DNA of 64,000 bases, from assembly GCA_963807045.1 (NCBI GenBank), contig CAWDZL010000002.1, forward strand, positions 2,864,519-2,928,518, given 5' to 3'. This stretch comes from Actinotalea sp963807045 (GTDB lineage Bacteria > Actinomycetota > Actinomycetes > Actinomycetales > Cellulomonadaceae). Positions 18,938 to 28,392 of this stretch are shown piece after piece (position 1 is the stretch's first letter; each line of letters starts with the position of its first letter). Both the position numbers and the translations under genes were made by a program. The notes under the pieces were generated by a model. It did not search any database. It saw nothing but the letters and a program-made list of their open reading frames with translations, and had not been told where the DNA came from.

Positions 18938-20413
18938 TCAGTCGGCGGGGTGGACCAGCCCGCCCGCGAGCCACTCCAGCGCCTCGGCCGCGGACCACCC
19001 GTCCGGGTACAGCTCGGCGAGGCGGCGGGTGCCCGCGAGGTCCGAGCCCAACGTGACCAGGGGCTCCTCGATGGCGCCGTCCGGGCGCGTCTGGCCGAGG
19101 CCGATCGCCGCGGTGAGCGAGTTGCACAGGCAGCCGCGCCCCACGGCGTCGTCGGGCGCGCCGCCCTTGCGCTCGTACGGCGTCACGGGCTCGGCCGGGC
19201 AGCGATACCCGAGTGCACCGTTGGGTCGCACGAAGGGCTTGCGCAGGAACCCGACGTCGCACAGGCGTGGCCGGTCACGGAACACGACCGGGTCCGACAG
19301 CGTCCCCGGCACGTCCGCCACCTTGAACGGGAATCCCGTGGGGGAGACCAGGGGATCGGTGCGCACGTGGAGCGTTCCCGCCCGCAGGCGTTCGAGGAGG
19401 GCCTCGCGCAGGTGGGGCATCAGGCCGGACTCCCGCGCGACGGCGAACAGCGTGCCGACCTGGACGCCCGTGGCGCCCGCGGCCAGCGCGGCTGCCAGCG
19501 CCTCAGGGGTGCCCTGCGCGCCGGCCAGCCAGAACGGCAGCCCGAGGGCCGCGACCTTGGCGATGTCGGCGTCGTCCCGCGGACCGAACACGGGCTCGCC
19601 CTCGGCGTCGAAAGTGGCCCGTCCCCGCGGCGGTGCGTTGTGGCCACCGGCCAGGTGGCCCTCGACGATGAACCCGTCCGGCCGGATGGCCTCGTCCCGG
19701 GCCAGGTAGCCCGCCAGGACGTCGGCCGACACGATCGCCAGGAACGCGGGCCGATCGAGCGTCGGGAGCCGGCGGCCGAGGAGCGCCACGGGGTCGAGGT
19801 CCACGCCGTACGTCCCGGCCGCCGCGCCATCGACGTCCACGGGCAGGCGCACGGGGTGGTGCTGGGCGAGCTCGTCGATCAGGTGCGGCAGCTCCCGTGG
19901 GATGCCGGCGCCCATGAGGACCACGTCGACGCCAGCCAGGATCGCCCCGTAGAGGGCGGCCGGCGTCGCCATCTGTGCCTTCTCCAGGTAGTTCACCCCG
20001 ATGACGCCGGGGTGCCCTGCCTTGGCGAGCCAGACCTCGACGAAGTTGCCGAGGACCGCGAGCTGCTGGCTGAGTCTGCTCTGCTCGACGGCGAGCCGCG
20101 CGATGGCCGCGTAGGCCTCACCTGGCCTGCGACCGTTCGGCAGGAAGTACTTCTCCATCACGGCGTCGGCGAAGCCCGGCACGGGGAAAGCATTCAGCGC
20201 CCGCCGGGCGGAACCGTCCCGGTCGCCGTCCTGTAGCCGGCGCGCGAGCGTGAGGTCCAGCGCCGTGCCGGACACGACGCCCAGCTGGCCGGCGCGCGCC
20301 ACGGCCGATGCGAGGCGCCAGGACGACACGCCGACACCCATGCCGCCCTGGATGATCGGTGGGAGTCGCCGAGCATCTGGGCGGTGGACGGATGAGGTCG
20401 AAGTCGCGGTCAC
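18938..20413 (-). CDS. Nitronate monooxygenase-like flavoprotein
   Basis: 491-aa FMN-dependent TIM-barrel enzyme of the nitronate monooxygenase / 2-nitropropane dioxygenase family. It opens with PPIIQGGMGVGVSSWRLASAVAR. The glycine-rich FMN phosphate region is FIVEGHLAGGHNAPPRG, and FWLAGAQGTPEAL with GATGVQVGTLFA follow. It is about 100 residues longer than the classic enzyme, with a C-terminal extension holding GRGCLCN and CDVGFLRKPF. The oxygenase reaction is a family inference. GTG start. Confidence 0.78.
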   Translation of the reverse strand: MTATSTSSVHRPDARRLPPIIQGGMGVGVSSWRLASAVARAGQLGVVSGTALDLTLARRLQDGDRDGSARRALNAFPVPGFADAVMEKYFLPNGRRPGEAYAAIARLAVEQSRLSQQLAVLGNFVEVWLAKAGHPGVIGVNYLEKAQMATPAALYGAILAGVDVVLMGAGIPRELPHLIDELAQHHPVRLPVDVDGAAAGTYGVDLDPVALLGRRLPTLDRPAFLAIVSADVLAGYLARDEAIRPDGFIVEGHLAGGHNAPPRGRATFDAEGEPVFGPRDDADIAKVAALGLPFWLAGAQGTPEALAAALAAGATGVQVGTLFAVARESGLMPHLREALLERLRAGTLHVRTDPLVSPTGFPFKVADVPGTLSDPVVFRDRPRLCDVGFLRKPFVRPNGALGYRCPAEPVTPYERKGGAPDDAVGRGCLCNSLTAAIGLGQTRPDGAIEEPLVTLGSDLAGTRRLAELYPDGWSAAEALEWLAGGLVHPAD

Positions 20414-20541
20414 GTGGCTGCCCCTCTCGTGGCTACGGTCCCGTAACCTACCCCAGCGTAGGTACGGGGCGGAACGCGTCGCATGGGCCCTTGGGCCGAC
20501 GGTCCCGGCGCGGCGGGTTCCTGTACCGGTTCACTGGGCGC

Positions 20542-21192
20542 ATGAGCAGCGTCGCCCGCCGTACCGTCCTGACCCTCGCGGCGTCCGCGGCGGCCGCGGT
20601 CGGCTATCGCGCCGGTCGCAAGCTCCAGCTCCGGTACGGCACCGCCCCCGAGGAGGAGCACGCCGTCCTTCCGGGTGACGACCTGATCCCCGACGCCGAC
20701 CTCGTCGCGACGCGCGCCATCACCATCGACGCACCGCCGACGGCGGTGTGGCCGTGGGTGGCCCAGATCGGCCAGGGCCGCGGCGGCTTCTACAGCTACG
20801 ACGACCTGGAGAACCTCGCAGGGTGCGCGATCCACAGCGCCGACCGGGTGGTCGACGAGTGGCAGGACGTCGCCGTGGGAGACGAGATCCACCTGCACCC
20901 GGACTTCGCGCTCCCGGTGGCGGTCGTCGAGCCGGGTGAGGCGTTCGTGCTGCACGGTGCCGGGCCGGTGGACGACGACGACCCCGCGCCGTTCGACTTC
21001 GTCTGGGCCTTCGTGCTGCGACCCCTGCCCGGGCACCGCACGCGGCTGATCGTGCGGGAGCGGTACGGCTACCGCCTCGGCTGGGCCCAGGGCCTCGTCG
21101 AGCCCGTGTCGTGGATCAGCTTCGTCATGACGGAGCGGATGCTGCGCGGCATCCGGGACCGCGCGCAGGCCGCGGCGGGCACACCGTCCTGA
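20542..21192 (+). CDS. SRPBCC-fold protein with N-terminal signal
   Basis: 216 aa. N-terminal RRTVLTLAASAAAAVGY looks like a signal or Tat-like anchor. The rest fits the START/SRPBCC ligand-binding fold: ITIDAPPTAVWPWVAQIGQGRGGFYSYDDLENL, then a strand-rich core ending RLIVRERYGYRLG and a C-terminal helix. Ligand unknown. The ATG start gives the signal-like N terminus. Confidence 0.7.
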   Translation: MSSVARRTVLTLAASAAAAVGYRAGRKLQLRYGTAPEEEHAVLPGDDLIPDADLVATRAITIDAPPTAVWPWVAQIGQGRGGFYSYDDLENLAGCAIHSADRVVDEWQDVAVGDEIHLHPDFALPVAVVEPGEAFVLHGAGPVDDDDPAPFDFVWAFVLRPLPGHRTRLIVRERYGYRLGWAQGLVEPVSWISFVMTERMLRGIRDRAQAAAGTPS

Positions 21193-21223
21193 GCCCGCTC
21201 CCGTGGCCTGGGAGAATCGACGG

Positions 21224-22375
21224 GTGACACCCGTCCTCCCGCCCCTGCGCATCGGCCCGCTCACGGTCGACACGCCCGTGGTCCTCGCGCCCATGGCGGG
21301 CGTCACCAACGGTGCGTTCCGTCGGCTGTGCCGCGAGCACGGCGCCGGCCTGTACGTGGCCGAGATGGTGACGTCGCGCGCCCTGGTGGAGCGGACGCCG
21401 GAGTCGCTGCGGATCATCCGGCACGGCGACGACGAGCGTCCGCGCTCGGTGCAGGTCTACGGCGTCGACCCCGCCACGGTGGGTGCCGCGGTGCGGATGC
21501 TCGCGAGCGAGGACCGTGCGGACCACGTCGACCTCAACTTCGGGTGCCCGGTGCCCAAGGTCACCCGTCGTGGCGGCGGCGCCGTCCTGCCCTGGAAGCG
21601 CGACCTGTTCACCGGCATCGTGCGCGCCGCCGTCGACGCCGCGGCCCCCTTCGGCGTGCCCGTGACCGTGAAGATGCGCAAGGGCATCGACGACGACCAC
21701 CTGACCTACCTCGAGGCGGGTCGGATCGCCGAGGACGCCGGGGTGGCCGCCGTCGCACTGCACGCCCGCACTGCGGCCGACTACTACTCCGGGACGGCGG
21801 ACTGGTCTGCGATCGCCCGGCTCAAGGAGACGGTCACGAGCATCCCGGTGCTCGGGAACGGCGACGTCTGGTCCGCGGAGGACGCGCTCGCGATGGTGGC
21901 GGCGACCGGGTGCGACGGCGTCGTCGTCGGCCGCGGCTGCCAGGGCCGACCCTGGCTCTTCGCGGACCTGGCGGCGGCGTTCCACGGGTCCGACGCGCGG
22001 GTGCGGCCCGGTCTTGGGGACGTTGCCGCGGTCGTGCGCCGGCACGCGGTGCTGATGGTCGACGAGTTCTCCGACGAGCTCAAGGCGCTGCGGGAGATGC
22101 GCAAGCACATGGCCTGGTACCTCAAGGGGTACGTCGTCGGTGGGGAGCTGCGGCGCGCCCTCGGGCTCGTCGAGACGCTCGCGCAGCTCGATGACCTGCT
22201 GGGCCGCCTGGACCTCGCGCAGCCGTACCCGGGCCTTGCCGCCGAGGGGCAGCGCGGGCGGGCGGGCTCGCCCAAGCGGCCGTCGCTGCCCGAGGGCTGG
22301 CTCGACTCCCGTGAGCTCGACGACAGGTTCCGGGCGGCGTTGCGCGAGGCGGAGCTGAGCGTCTCGGGCGGTTGA
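21224..22375 (+). CDS. dus: tRNA-dihydrouridine synthase
   Basis: FMN-dependent reduction of uridines in the tRNA D-loop. 383 aa. Visible motifs are LAPMAGVTNGAFRRLCREHG, AEMVTSRAL, DLNFGCPVPKV (with catalytic Cys), KMRKG, LHARTAADYYSG, PVLGNGDVW and GRGCQGRPWLF. The GTG at 21224 is preferred to one at 21203 because GAGAAT and GGGAG lie just before it. Confidence 0.92.
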   Translation: MTPVLPPLRIGPLTVDTPVVLAPMAGVTNGAFRRLCREHGAGLYVAEMVTSRALVERTPESLRIIRHGDDERPRSVQVYGVDPATVGAAVRMLASEDRADHVDLNFGCPVPKVTRRGGGAVLPWKRDLFTGIVRAAVDAAAPFGVPVTVKMRKGIDDDHLTYLEAGRIAEDAGVAAVALHARTAADYYSGTADWSAIARLKETVTSIPVLGNGDVWSAEDALAMVAATGCDGVVVGRGCQGRPWLFADLAAAFHGSDARVRPGLGDVAAVVRRHAVLMVDEFSDELKALREMRKHMAWYLKGYVVGGELRRALGLVETLAQLDDLLGRLDLAQPYPGLAAEGQRGRAGSPKRPSLPEGWLDSRELDDRFRAALREAELSVSGG

Positions 22376-22389
22376 GCGCCTCGCGCGGC

Positions 22390-22395
22390 TACCGT
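22390..22395 (+). promoter_or_regulatory. Leaderless -10 box (TACCGT), PQQ paralogue 1
   Basis: TACCGT ends 7 bases before the ATG at 22402. The same box and spacing occur before all five paralogues. Confidence 0.55.
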
Positions 22396-22401
22396 CGGGC
22401 C

Positions 22402-23835
22402 ATGGTTCGCGCACCGGACGACGGCTGTCTGGTCGTCGAGCTCGTCGAGGACGAGGGCCCTGCCTTCACCGGCCCCGAGGCGGCTGACGGCGGCGGCTCG
22501 GAGGATGCGCCGCGTCGGTGGTGGGGTCGCAGGACGCGCCGCTGGGGTGCGGTGGCACTCGTGCTCCTCGCGGTCCCCGCCGTCGTGACCACCGTCGTGG
22601 ACCGCCGCGCGGATGCCGAGCGCCGGCGCGACCTCGCTGAGCTGCCCTGGGTGCTGCCCCGGCTCGACGGGCCCCTCACCGAGGCGTGGCGCGCCGACGC
22701 CGACGCGCTCGTCGCCGTGACCTCCGATGTCGTCGTGGTGCGCACGGGCGCCACCGTCGAGGGGCTCGACGCGGTGACGGGTGAGTCCGTCTGGAGCGCG
22801 GGCGTCGACGCGGACGAGTCGTGCGGCTGGACGGGCGAGGACCCGTTCGAGCCGCCGTCGGACGCCGAGGGGTTGCTCCTCTGCGAGGCCACGGCCTTCG
22901 ACGACGAGGGCGTGCCGACGCTCGTGCTCCGCTCGATCGACGGGCGGTCGGGTCGGGTGCTCGACACCTTCGAGGCCTCGCTGGGCAGCGTCCTGACCAG
23001 GCCGTCCCCGTCGGACATCGTCCTGCTGTCGCTCGATCTCGACGGCACCGTCGCCGTGGCGCGTCGGGACCTGCGCGCCGGTTCGACCGTCTGGCGCCAC
23101 GAGGAGGCCGTGCAGACGCCGGAGGCCTTCGGCAGCGGCGTGGGCGCGATCGTCACGGGAACGACGGTCTCGATCGGGGGGCCCGCGCCTTTCGTGCTCG
23201 ACCTGACCACGGGCGCCGAGACCGCGCTCTCGGACGAGCGGCCGCAGGAGACGCGGTGGCCGCTGGCCGACGGTGCGGCGGTCGTCTGGGCGGGCGAGCC
23301 CACCCGTCCGGGTGGCTCCGTACGCGTGGAGGAGCCGGGCGGCGGCGTCCGGTTCTCGTTCGAGGGCGCGCCGGTACTGCCCGCGTGGCAGGACGGCGCA
23401 GGGACGGCGCTCGGTGCGCGGATGTGGTCCGGCGGCGACGGCCCGGGGGCCCTCGTCGCGCTCGACGTGCGCAGCGGGGAGCGGCTGTGGAGCTCGGCCG
23501 ACAGCGGCGCCGCGCAGTCGTTGCTGCAGCTCGACGGCCGGCTGCTGCGCCTATCCAACGAGGCGGTCCTGCTCGACCTGCGCTCCGGACGGACACTCTG
23601 GCGGCACCCGGTCGACACGTCGACGGACGCGGCCGCGCCGGTCACGGACGGCGACGTCGTGGTACTCCCCGTCCGAGCGGATGGCCTCGAGCTCGTCGCC
23701 GTCGCGCTCGACACGGGCGCGGAGCGCTGGCGCATGCCTGCGCCGGAGGGCCTGCACGTCCTCGGCTCGACGGCTGCCCCGGGCCTCGTGCTCGCGGTGA
23801 CCGACGACGCCGTCGTTGCCTATCGCCCGTCGTGA
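22402..23835 (+). CDS. Membrane-anchored PQQ-like propeller protein, paralogue 1
   Basis: 477 aa, type II topology: an acidic cytoplasmic N part (LVVELVEDEGPAFTG), one TM helix (~47-65), a short AERRRDLAELP linker, then a propeller built of PQQ-like blades. Blade signatures (D-x2-[ST]-G-x3-W) include LDAVTGESVW, LDVRSGERLW, LDLRSGRTLW and LDTGAERW. No PQQ-enzyme active-site residues are apparent, so it is more likely a scaffold or sensor than a dehydrogenase. First of five tandem paralogues. Confidence 0.78.
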   Translation: MVRAPDDGCLVVELVEDEGPAFTGPEAADGGGSEDAPRRWWGRRTRRWGAVALVLLAVPAVVTTVVDRRADAERRRDLAELPWVLPRLDGPLTEAWRADADALVAVTSDVVVVRTGATVEGLDAVTGESVWSAGVDADESCGWTGEDPFEPPSDAEGLLLCEATAFDDEGVPTLVLRSIDGRSGRVLDTFEASLGSVLTRPSPSDIVLLSLDLDGTVAVARRDLRAGSTVWRHEEAVQTPEAFGSGVGAIVTGTTVSIGGPAPFVLDLTTGAETALSDERPQETRWPLADGAAVVWAGEPTRPGGSVRVEEPGGGVRFSFEGAPVLPAWQDGAGTALGARMWSGGDGPGALVALDVRSGERLWSSADSGAAQSLLQLDGRLLRLSNEAVLLDLRSGRTLWRHPVDTSTDAAAPVTDGDVVVLPVRADGLELVAVALDTGAERWRMPAPEGLHVLGSTAAPGLVLAVTDDAVVAYRPS

Positions 23836-23858
23836 CCACCGCGGCACCGCTGTCAGGC

Positions 23859-23864
23859 TACGGT
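23859..23864 (+). promoter_or_regulatory. Leaderless -10 box (TACGGT), PQQ paralogue 2
   Basis: TACGGT ends 7 bases before the ATG at 23871. Confidence 0.5.
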
Positions 23865-23870
23865 CGGCGC

Positions 23871-25353
23871 ATGCCACGCGAGTCCGACGACGTCGTCGAC
23901 GTGGAGCTCGTCGAGGTGGACGCCCACGGGTTCACGGGCACCGCGCCGTATGACCCCGAACGCACCGGTGACGCCTCAGGCGAGGGGCCGGGTCAGGGCG
24001 CGGGACGCCGTCCCGGGCGGCCGCTGTGGTGGGTCGGCGCGGCGGTCCTGGCCGTTCTCGCGACCGCGGCGGTCGTGGTGAACGTCGTCGACGCGCGGGC
24101 CGCGGCGGAGCGGCGGCGGGCCATCGGCGCCTGGGCGCTGCCCTCGCTCGCCCGTCCGCTCGAGGAGGCGTGGCGTGCCGAGGCGAGCTCGGTCGTCGGC
24201 AGCCTGCCGGGGTCCGTCCTGCTGCAGTCGGAGGACGCGCTGGAGGCGGTGGACCCCGCGACGGGCGGGCCGCTCTGGTCCCTCCCCACGGCCCAGGGTG
24301 AGTACTGCTTCATGAGCACCGAGCGGTCCTGGTACCTGTCCGTCGTGCCACCGGGTGACCCGCTCATCCTGTGCGAGAGTTCCGGCGCGCTGGACGACAG
24401 CCTGTTCGGCTCGTTCGAGCTGCGTTCCGTCGACCCGGTGACCGGCGTCGTGCTCGACGCCCTCTCGGTGGCCAGGGGGAGGCTCCTCAACCTGCCGGCC
24501 GCGTCGGAGGCCCTTCTGATCCGGTGGACGGACGAGGTCGTCATCGTCGAGCGGCGTGACCTGCGGTCCGGTTCGACCGTCTGGCGGCACGAGGAGCCCG
24601 CCTCCGCGATGCCCGAGGACGGCGCCGATGCCTCGGTCCAGCCGCTCATGTCGGTGGTCGTCCTCTCGCTGGCGGACCGCACGATCGGGCTCGCCATGGA
24701 CACCGGTGAGGAGGTCGATGATCCGTTCGCGGCCGACCCGGTGGCGCTGCGGTGGGACCTCTCCCGTGGCCGTGCGGCCGAGGTGGTCCTGGACCCCTCG
24801 GCGGAGGGCGGTGCGTGGACGCGCCTCGTGGACGCAGGCGGGCGCGAGGTCGAGACCGTGGCGGGGCTCCCGCTGATCCCGCAGGCCAACGACGGCAACT
24901 TCGACGTCCTCTGCCTGCAGCCCCTGCAGCTCGCTCGGAGGCCCCGGAGCGATGGTGGCCGTCGACTCCGGCACGGGTGAGGAGATCTGGCGGGCTGGTG
25001 AGAGCACCGGCACCGACAGCTGGACGCCGCTGCTGCAGTCGGACGGCCGCGCGCTCTCCTACGGTGCGGACGCCCGCATGCGGGATCTCGCCACCGGCCG
25101 GGAGATCTGGCGTCTCGAGGTCTCCGACATGGTCAGCGTGCCCGGGGCCGTCAGCGACGGCGACCTCATCGTCCTTCCGGTGCCGGAGGACGACGGCGGG
25201 CTCGCGTTGGTGGCCGTCTCGCTCGCCGTCGGCGAGGAGCGGTGGCGCGTGCCGGCGCCTGACGGGACCGTGACGCTCACGCCCGCGGCGCAGGACGGCC
25301 TCGTGCTGGTGACCACCATGTCCGACGAGGTCGTCGCCCTCCGCAGCACCTGA
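23871..25353 (+). CDS. PQQ-like propeller protein, paralogue 2 (frameshifted)
   Basis: About 493 aa when restored. Same plan as its neighbours: N-terminal DVVDVELVEVDAHGFTG, TM helix (~52-70), AERRRAIGAWALPSL linker, propeller blades (VDPATGGPLW, VDSGTGEEIW, LATGREIW, VGEERW). The frame breaks between about 24,910 and 24,940: the first part ends after GLPLIPQANDG and the second resumes at GGPGAMVAVDSG. The span is 3n+1, consistent with one extra base. Alignment with paralogue 1 (GDGPGALVALDVRSG) supports joining them. Confidence 0.72.
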
Positions 25354-25400
25354 CCGCCCCGGCTGCTGGTTCCGTCGTCGGCATCTCTTGACGCCGTGGT

Positions 25401-25406
25401 TACCGT
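25401..25406 (+). promoter_or_regulatory. Leaderless -10 box (TACCGT), PQQ paralogue 3
   Basis: TACCGT ends 6 bases before the ATG at 25412. Confidence 0.5.
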
Positions 25407-25411
25407 CGAGC

Positions 25412-26842
25412 ATGGAGAGGTCGGCGCCCGGCGACGGGGTCGTCGAGGTCGAGATCGTGGAGGTCCGCGATCCCGCCGATCGGCGCCGTCCGGACCGTGC
25501 CGGTGGGCGCACCCGGCACCGTCACGCGGCCGTGTGGTCGGGCGTCGCCGTCTTCGGACTGCTGGTCTGCACCGTCGTCGTGACGAACGTGACCGAGGCG
25601 CGCCACCAGGCGTCGCGCCTGAACGCGCTCGCCGACGTCCCGGGGATCCTGGCGCCGCTCGACGGCGCGCCGCGCGAGCTGTGGCGCTCGCCGGGACGTG
25701 AGCTGCTGGCCGACAGCCCGGCCGCGCTCGTGCTGCGCGATGCCGACGGCGGCCTGCGTGGCCTGGACCCGGTGACCGGTGCGACGCTCTGGCTCCGCTC
25801 GCCCGGCCCGCGCGAGACGTGCCTGCCGGTCGGGGGCGCGGGCGCGGGCGGCGTGGCGTCGGGGCCTGTCGTGGTCGTGTGCGGGCCGGTGCGTGACGCC
25901 GACGACCCGGCCGCAGCCGACCCCGCCCACCTCGTGGCGGTCGATGTCACGTCGGGCGGCGAGGCGGCGACGCTCGACCTGGCCACCGCCCCGGTGACCC
26001 TGGACGTGGTGGACGACGACGTCGTCGTGTCCCGCGTGGGCGAGCGGGCCACCGTCCAGGTGCTGCGCTGGGACCCGGGTGCCGACCGCGTCGTGTGGAG
26101 CTATCGGAGCGAGCCGGGCCGCGCGGACGCCGTCCTCGAGGAGGGCTGGTGGCTCGCGATCCCCGAGCGCTCGACGCTCTGGTTCGGGCGCACCACCATG
26201 CTTGCGCTCGACGCCGGCTCCGGCCGCGAGGTGTCGGCGGACGACCCACCCGCCATCGGTCACGTGGGCCAGGCTCTGCCGCTGCCCGACGGCGGCTCGC
26301 TCACCTGGGGTGATGCCGTCGCCGGTGCGCCGACGGGCATGCAGGTGACCGATCCCGACGGCACGCTGCGCTTCGCCTTCGACGGTGAGCCGTGGCTGGC
26401 GGACGTGTCGGACGGCTCCCAGCCGGACGTGATCGTGGTGCAGCGCGCGGTCAGCCTCGACGTCCTCGGCCTCGACGTGCGGACGGGGGAGCGGGTGTGG
26501 AACGCGCCGGCCATGCAGGGGCTGCACCCCTACCTCCAGGTGGGCGGCGTCGTCGTCGCGGCCGGGCCCCTGCGCGTCGTCGCGCTGGACCTCGCGACGG
26601 GAGCGCGCCTGTGGGAGACGGGGGCGCCGGTCGGGCGGCCGCGGACCTGGCCGGTGACGGACGGGCGGGTCGTGATCCTTCTCGGCTGGCGGCACGGGAC
26701 GCTGGGACTGTCCGCGCGCGACCTGCGCACGGGAGCGAGCCAGTGGTGGGTCGAGACCCCGGAGGACGTCATGTACGTCGAGGCCGCGGGCCGGCACACG
26801 CTCCTCCTGCACACGCGGGACGAGGTCGTCGCCTACGGGTGA
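25412..26842 (+). CDS. PQQ-like propeller protein, paralogue 3
   Basis: 476 aa, intact frame. N-terminal GVVEVEIVEVRDPAD, TM helix (~38-57), then propeller blades LDPVTGATLW, LDVRTGERVW, LDLATGARLW and DLRTGASQWW. The shared cytoplasmic motif VxVExVEV and the TM position show common descent with neighbours, though sequence identity by eye is modest, so the duplications are not recent. Confidence 0.78.
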   Translation: MERSAPGDGVVEVEIVEVRDPADRRRPDRAGGRTRHRHAAVWSGVAVFGLLVCTVVVTNVTEARHQASRLNALADVPGILAPLDGAPRELWRSPGRELLADSPAALVLRDADGGLRGLDPVTGATLWLRSPGPRETCLPVGGAGAGGVASGPVVVVCGPVRDADDPAAADPAHLVAVDVTSGGEAATLDLATAPVTLDVVDDDVVVSRVGERATVQVLRWDPGADRVVWSYRSEPGRADAVLEEGWWLAIPERSTLWFGRTTMLALDAGSGREVSADDPPAIGHVGQALPLPDGGSLTWGDAVAGAPTGMQVTDPDGTLRFAFDGEPWLADVSDGSQPDVIVVQRAVSLDVLGLDVRTGERVWNAPAMQGLHPYLQVGGVVVAAGPLRVVALDLATGARLWETGAPVGRPRTWPVTDGRVVILLGWRHGTLGLSARDLRTGASQWWVETPEDVMYVEAAGRHTLLLHTRDEVVAYG

Positions 26843-26870
26843 GCCCGCTTCGGGGCTGCGACGGGCGGTG

Positions 26871-26876
26871 TAGCGT
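26871..26876 (+). promoter_or_regulatory. Leaderless -10 box (TAGCGT), PQQ paralogue 4
   Basis: TAGCGT ends 7 bases before the GTG at 26883. Confidence 0.5.
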
Positions 26877-26882
26877 CCGCAC

Positions 26883-28338
26883 GTGCGGCGGGGGCGGCGA
26901 GGTGGTGCAGCGAGGGAGTTCGTGGACGTCCGGATCGGCGACGACGACGACGGCGGCCCGGAGGCGGGGCGTGGTCGGACCGGCGGTACGGGCGGTACCG
27001 GCGAGGCCGCGCGCCGGCCGGCCCGCGTGCGCAGGCTCGCGGCGGTCGCCGGCGTGATCGCGGTGGGCGTGGCCGTGACCGTGGCGGTGACGCGACCGGG
27101 CGGCGACGATGCGCCGCGTCCGCCGCTCCCGACGGACCTCTCGGCTACGACGTCGTCCCTGGACGAGCCCCTCCACGAGCTGTGGCGCGCGGACGACGTC
27201 GACCAAGTGATCGCTGCCGACGACCAGGTCGTCGCGGTGGGCGCGCGGAGCGGGCACCCGGCGATCCGGGTCTACGACGCGGCGTCGGGCGACCTGCTCT
27301 GGCAGCGGGAGGGCGCACGCGACGAGTCGTGCACGGCCTCCGACGACGAGTCAACGGTGATCTGCACCGTCGCCTCCGCGGTCGAGCGGGCGGTGGGCCC
27401 GATCGCCGAGGCGCCCGCGGACGTCGTCGTGCTGGACGCGCGGACCGGCGCCGAGGTCGCGCGCACGGAACTGCCCGCGCCGGTCCTTGACGTCGAGGCG
27501 CTGCCGGGCGGCGACGTGCTCCTGGTCTGGGTCGACACGGTCGGCGCAGTGCACGCGGAGCGGTGGGGACCAGGACCGGGCCCGCGGTGGGTGGCGGACG
27601 CCGAGGCGGATGCGCTCGCCCGGATCCAGGCCGGTGGGCTCGTCGTCAGCGTCGCGGGGGAGAAGCTGTGGTTCGGCGCCGCCGGGAGCCCCGAGCGGGA
27701 CCTGGGCACGGGCGCGCTCGCGGCGGCCGGTGTGCCGGCCTCCGCACCCGCGTGGAGCACGACGACGCTCTCGGGCGGGGGCCGCGTCGACAGGGTCATG
27801 GAGGGGCGCGGTGAGAGGGCACACGTCTTCGCGCCGGACGGCGTCGAGATCTTCGCTGTCGACGGCGTCCCCCTCGAGCCGAGCGCCTCCGACGGCGCGC
27901 CGCACGACGTCCTGGTCTTCCAGCTGGCGGGCGGCCCGACCGACGCCTCGGGTGATGTGGCGGGCCTGGACGCCGCTACCGGCGCCGAGCGGTGGCGCAC
28001 CCACTTCCCCGGTACGCCGGGGGTGGCGGTGCGGGTCGCCGACACCGTGGTGCTGAACGCCTCCGGCCGCGTCGTGGCGCTGGACGTAGCGACCGGCCGG
28101 ATGCTCTGGGACAGCAGCACCTCGAGCTGGCACGCCCTGTCGGTGACCGACGGCCGGACGCTCCTCGTCCGCACCGAGGCGCCGGACGGGGCAGAGCTGC
28201 ACGGCCGTGGCTCTGGCGACCGGCGGCACTCGGTGGAGCATCCCCATCTGGTCGACCGAGCTGAGGGTCGCGGGGTCCCTCGGCGCCCGCCGCGTGGGCC
28301 TCCTCACCGCCGACGGCACGCTCTCCGTGCTCGGCTGA
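26883..28338 (+). CDS. PQQ-like propeller protein, paralogue 4 (frameshifted near its end)
   Basis: About 484 aa when restored. N-terminal EFVDVRIGDDDDGG, a TM helix (~54-70), then blades including YDAASGDLLW, LDARTGAEVA, LDAATGAERW and LDVATGRMLW. At about 28,199 one extra base in GAGCTGCACGG moves the tail out of frame. The corrected tail reads TAVALATGGTRWSIPIW and ends GTLSVLG at 28338, matching the C termini of the other paralogues. The span is 3n+1. Confidence 0.72.
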
Positions 28339-28380
28339 TCTTCATCCACCAATGGGCGTGCCGCGGCCCTTGCGCGGACC

Positions 28381-28386
28381 TATCGT
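28381..28386 (+). promoter_or_regulatory. Leaderless -10 box (TATCGT), PQQ paralogue 5
   Basis: TATCGT ends 7 bases before the GTG at 28393. Confidence 0.5.
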
Positions 28387-28392
28387 CAAGGC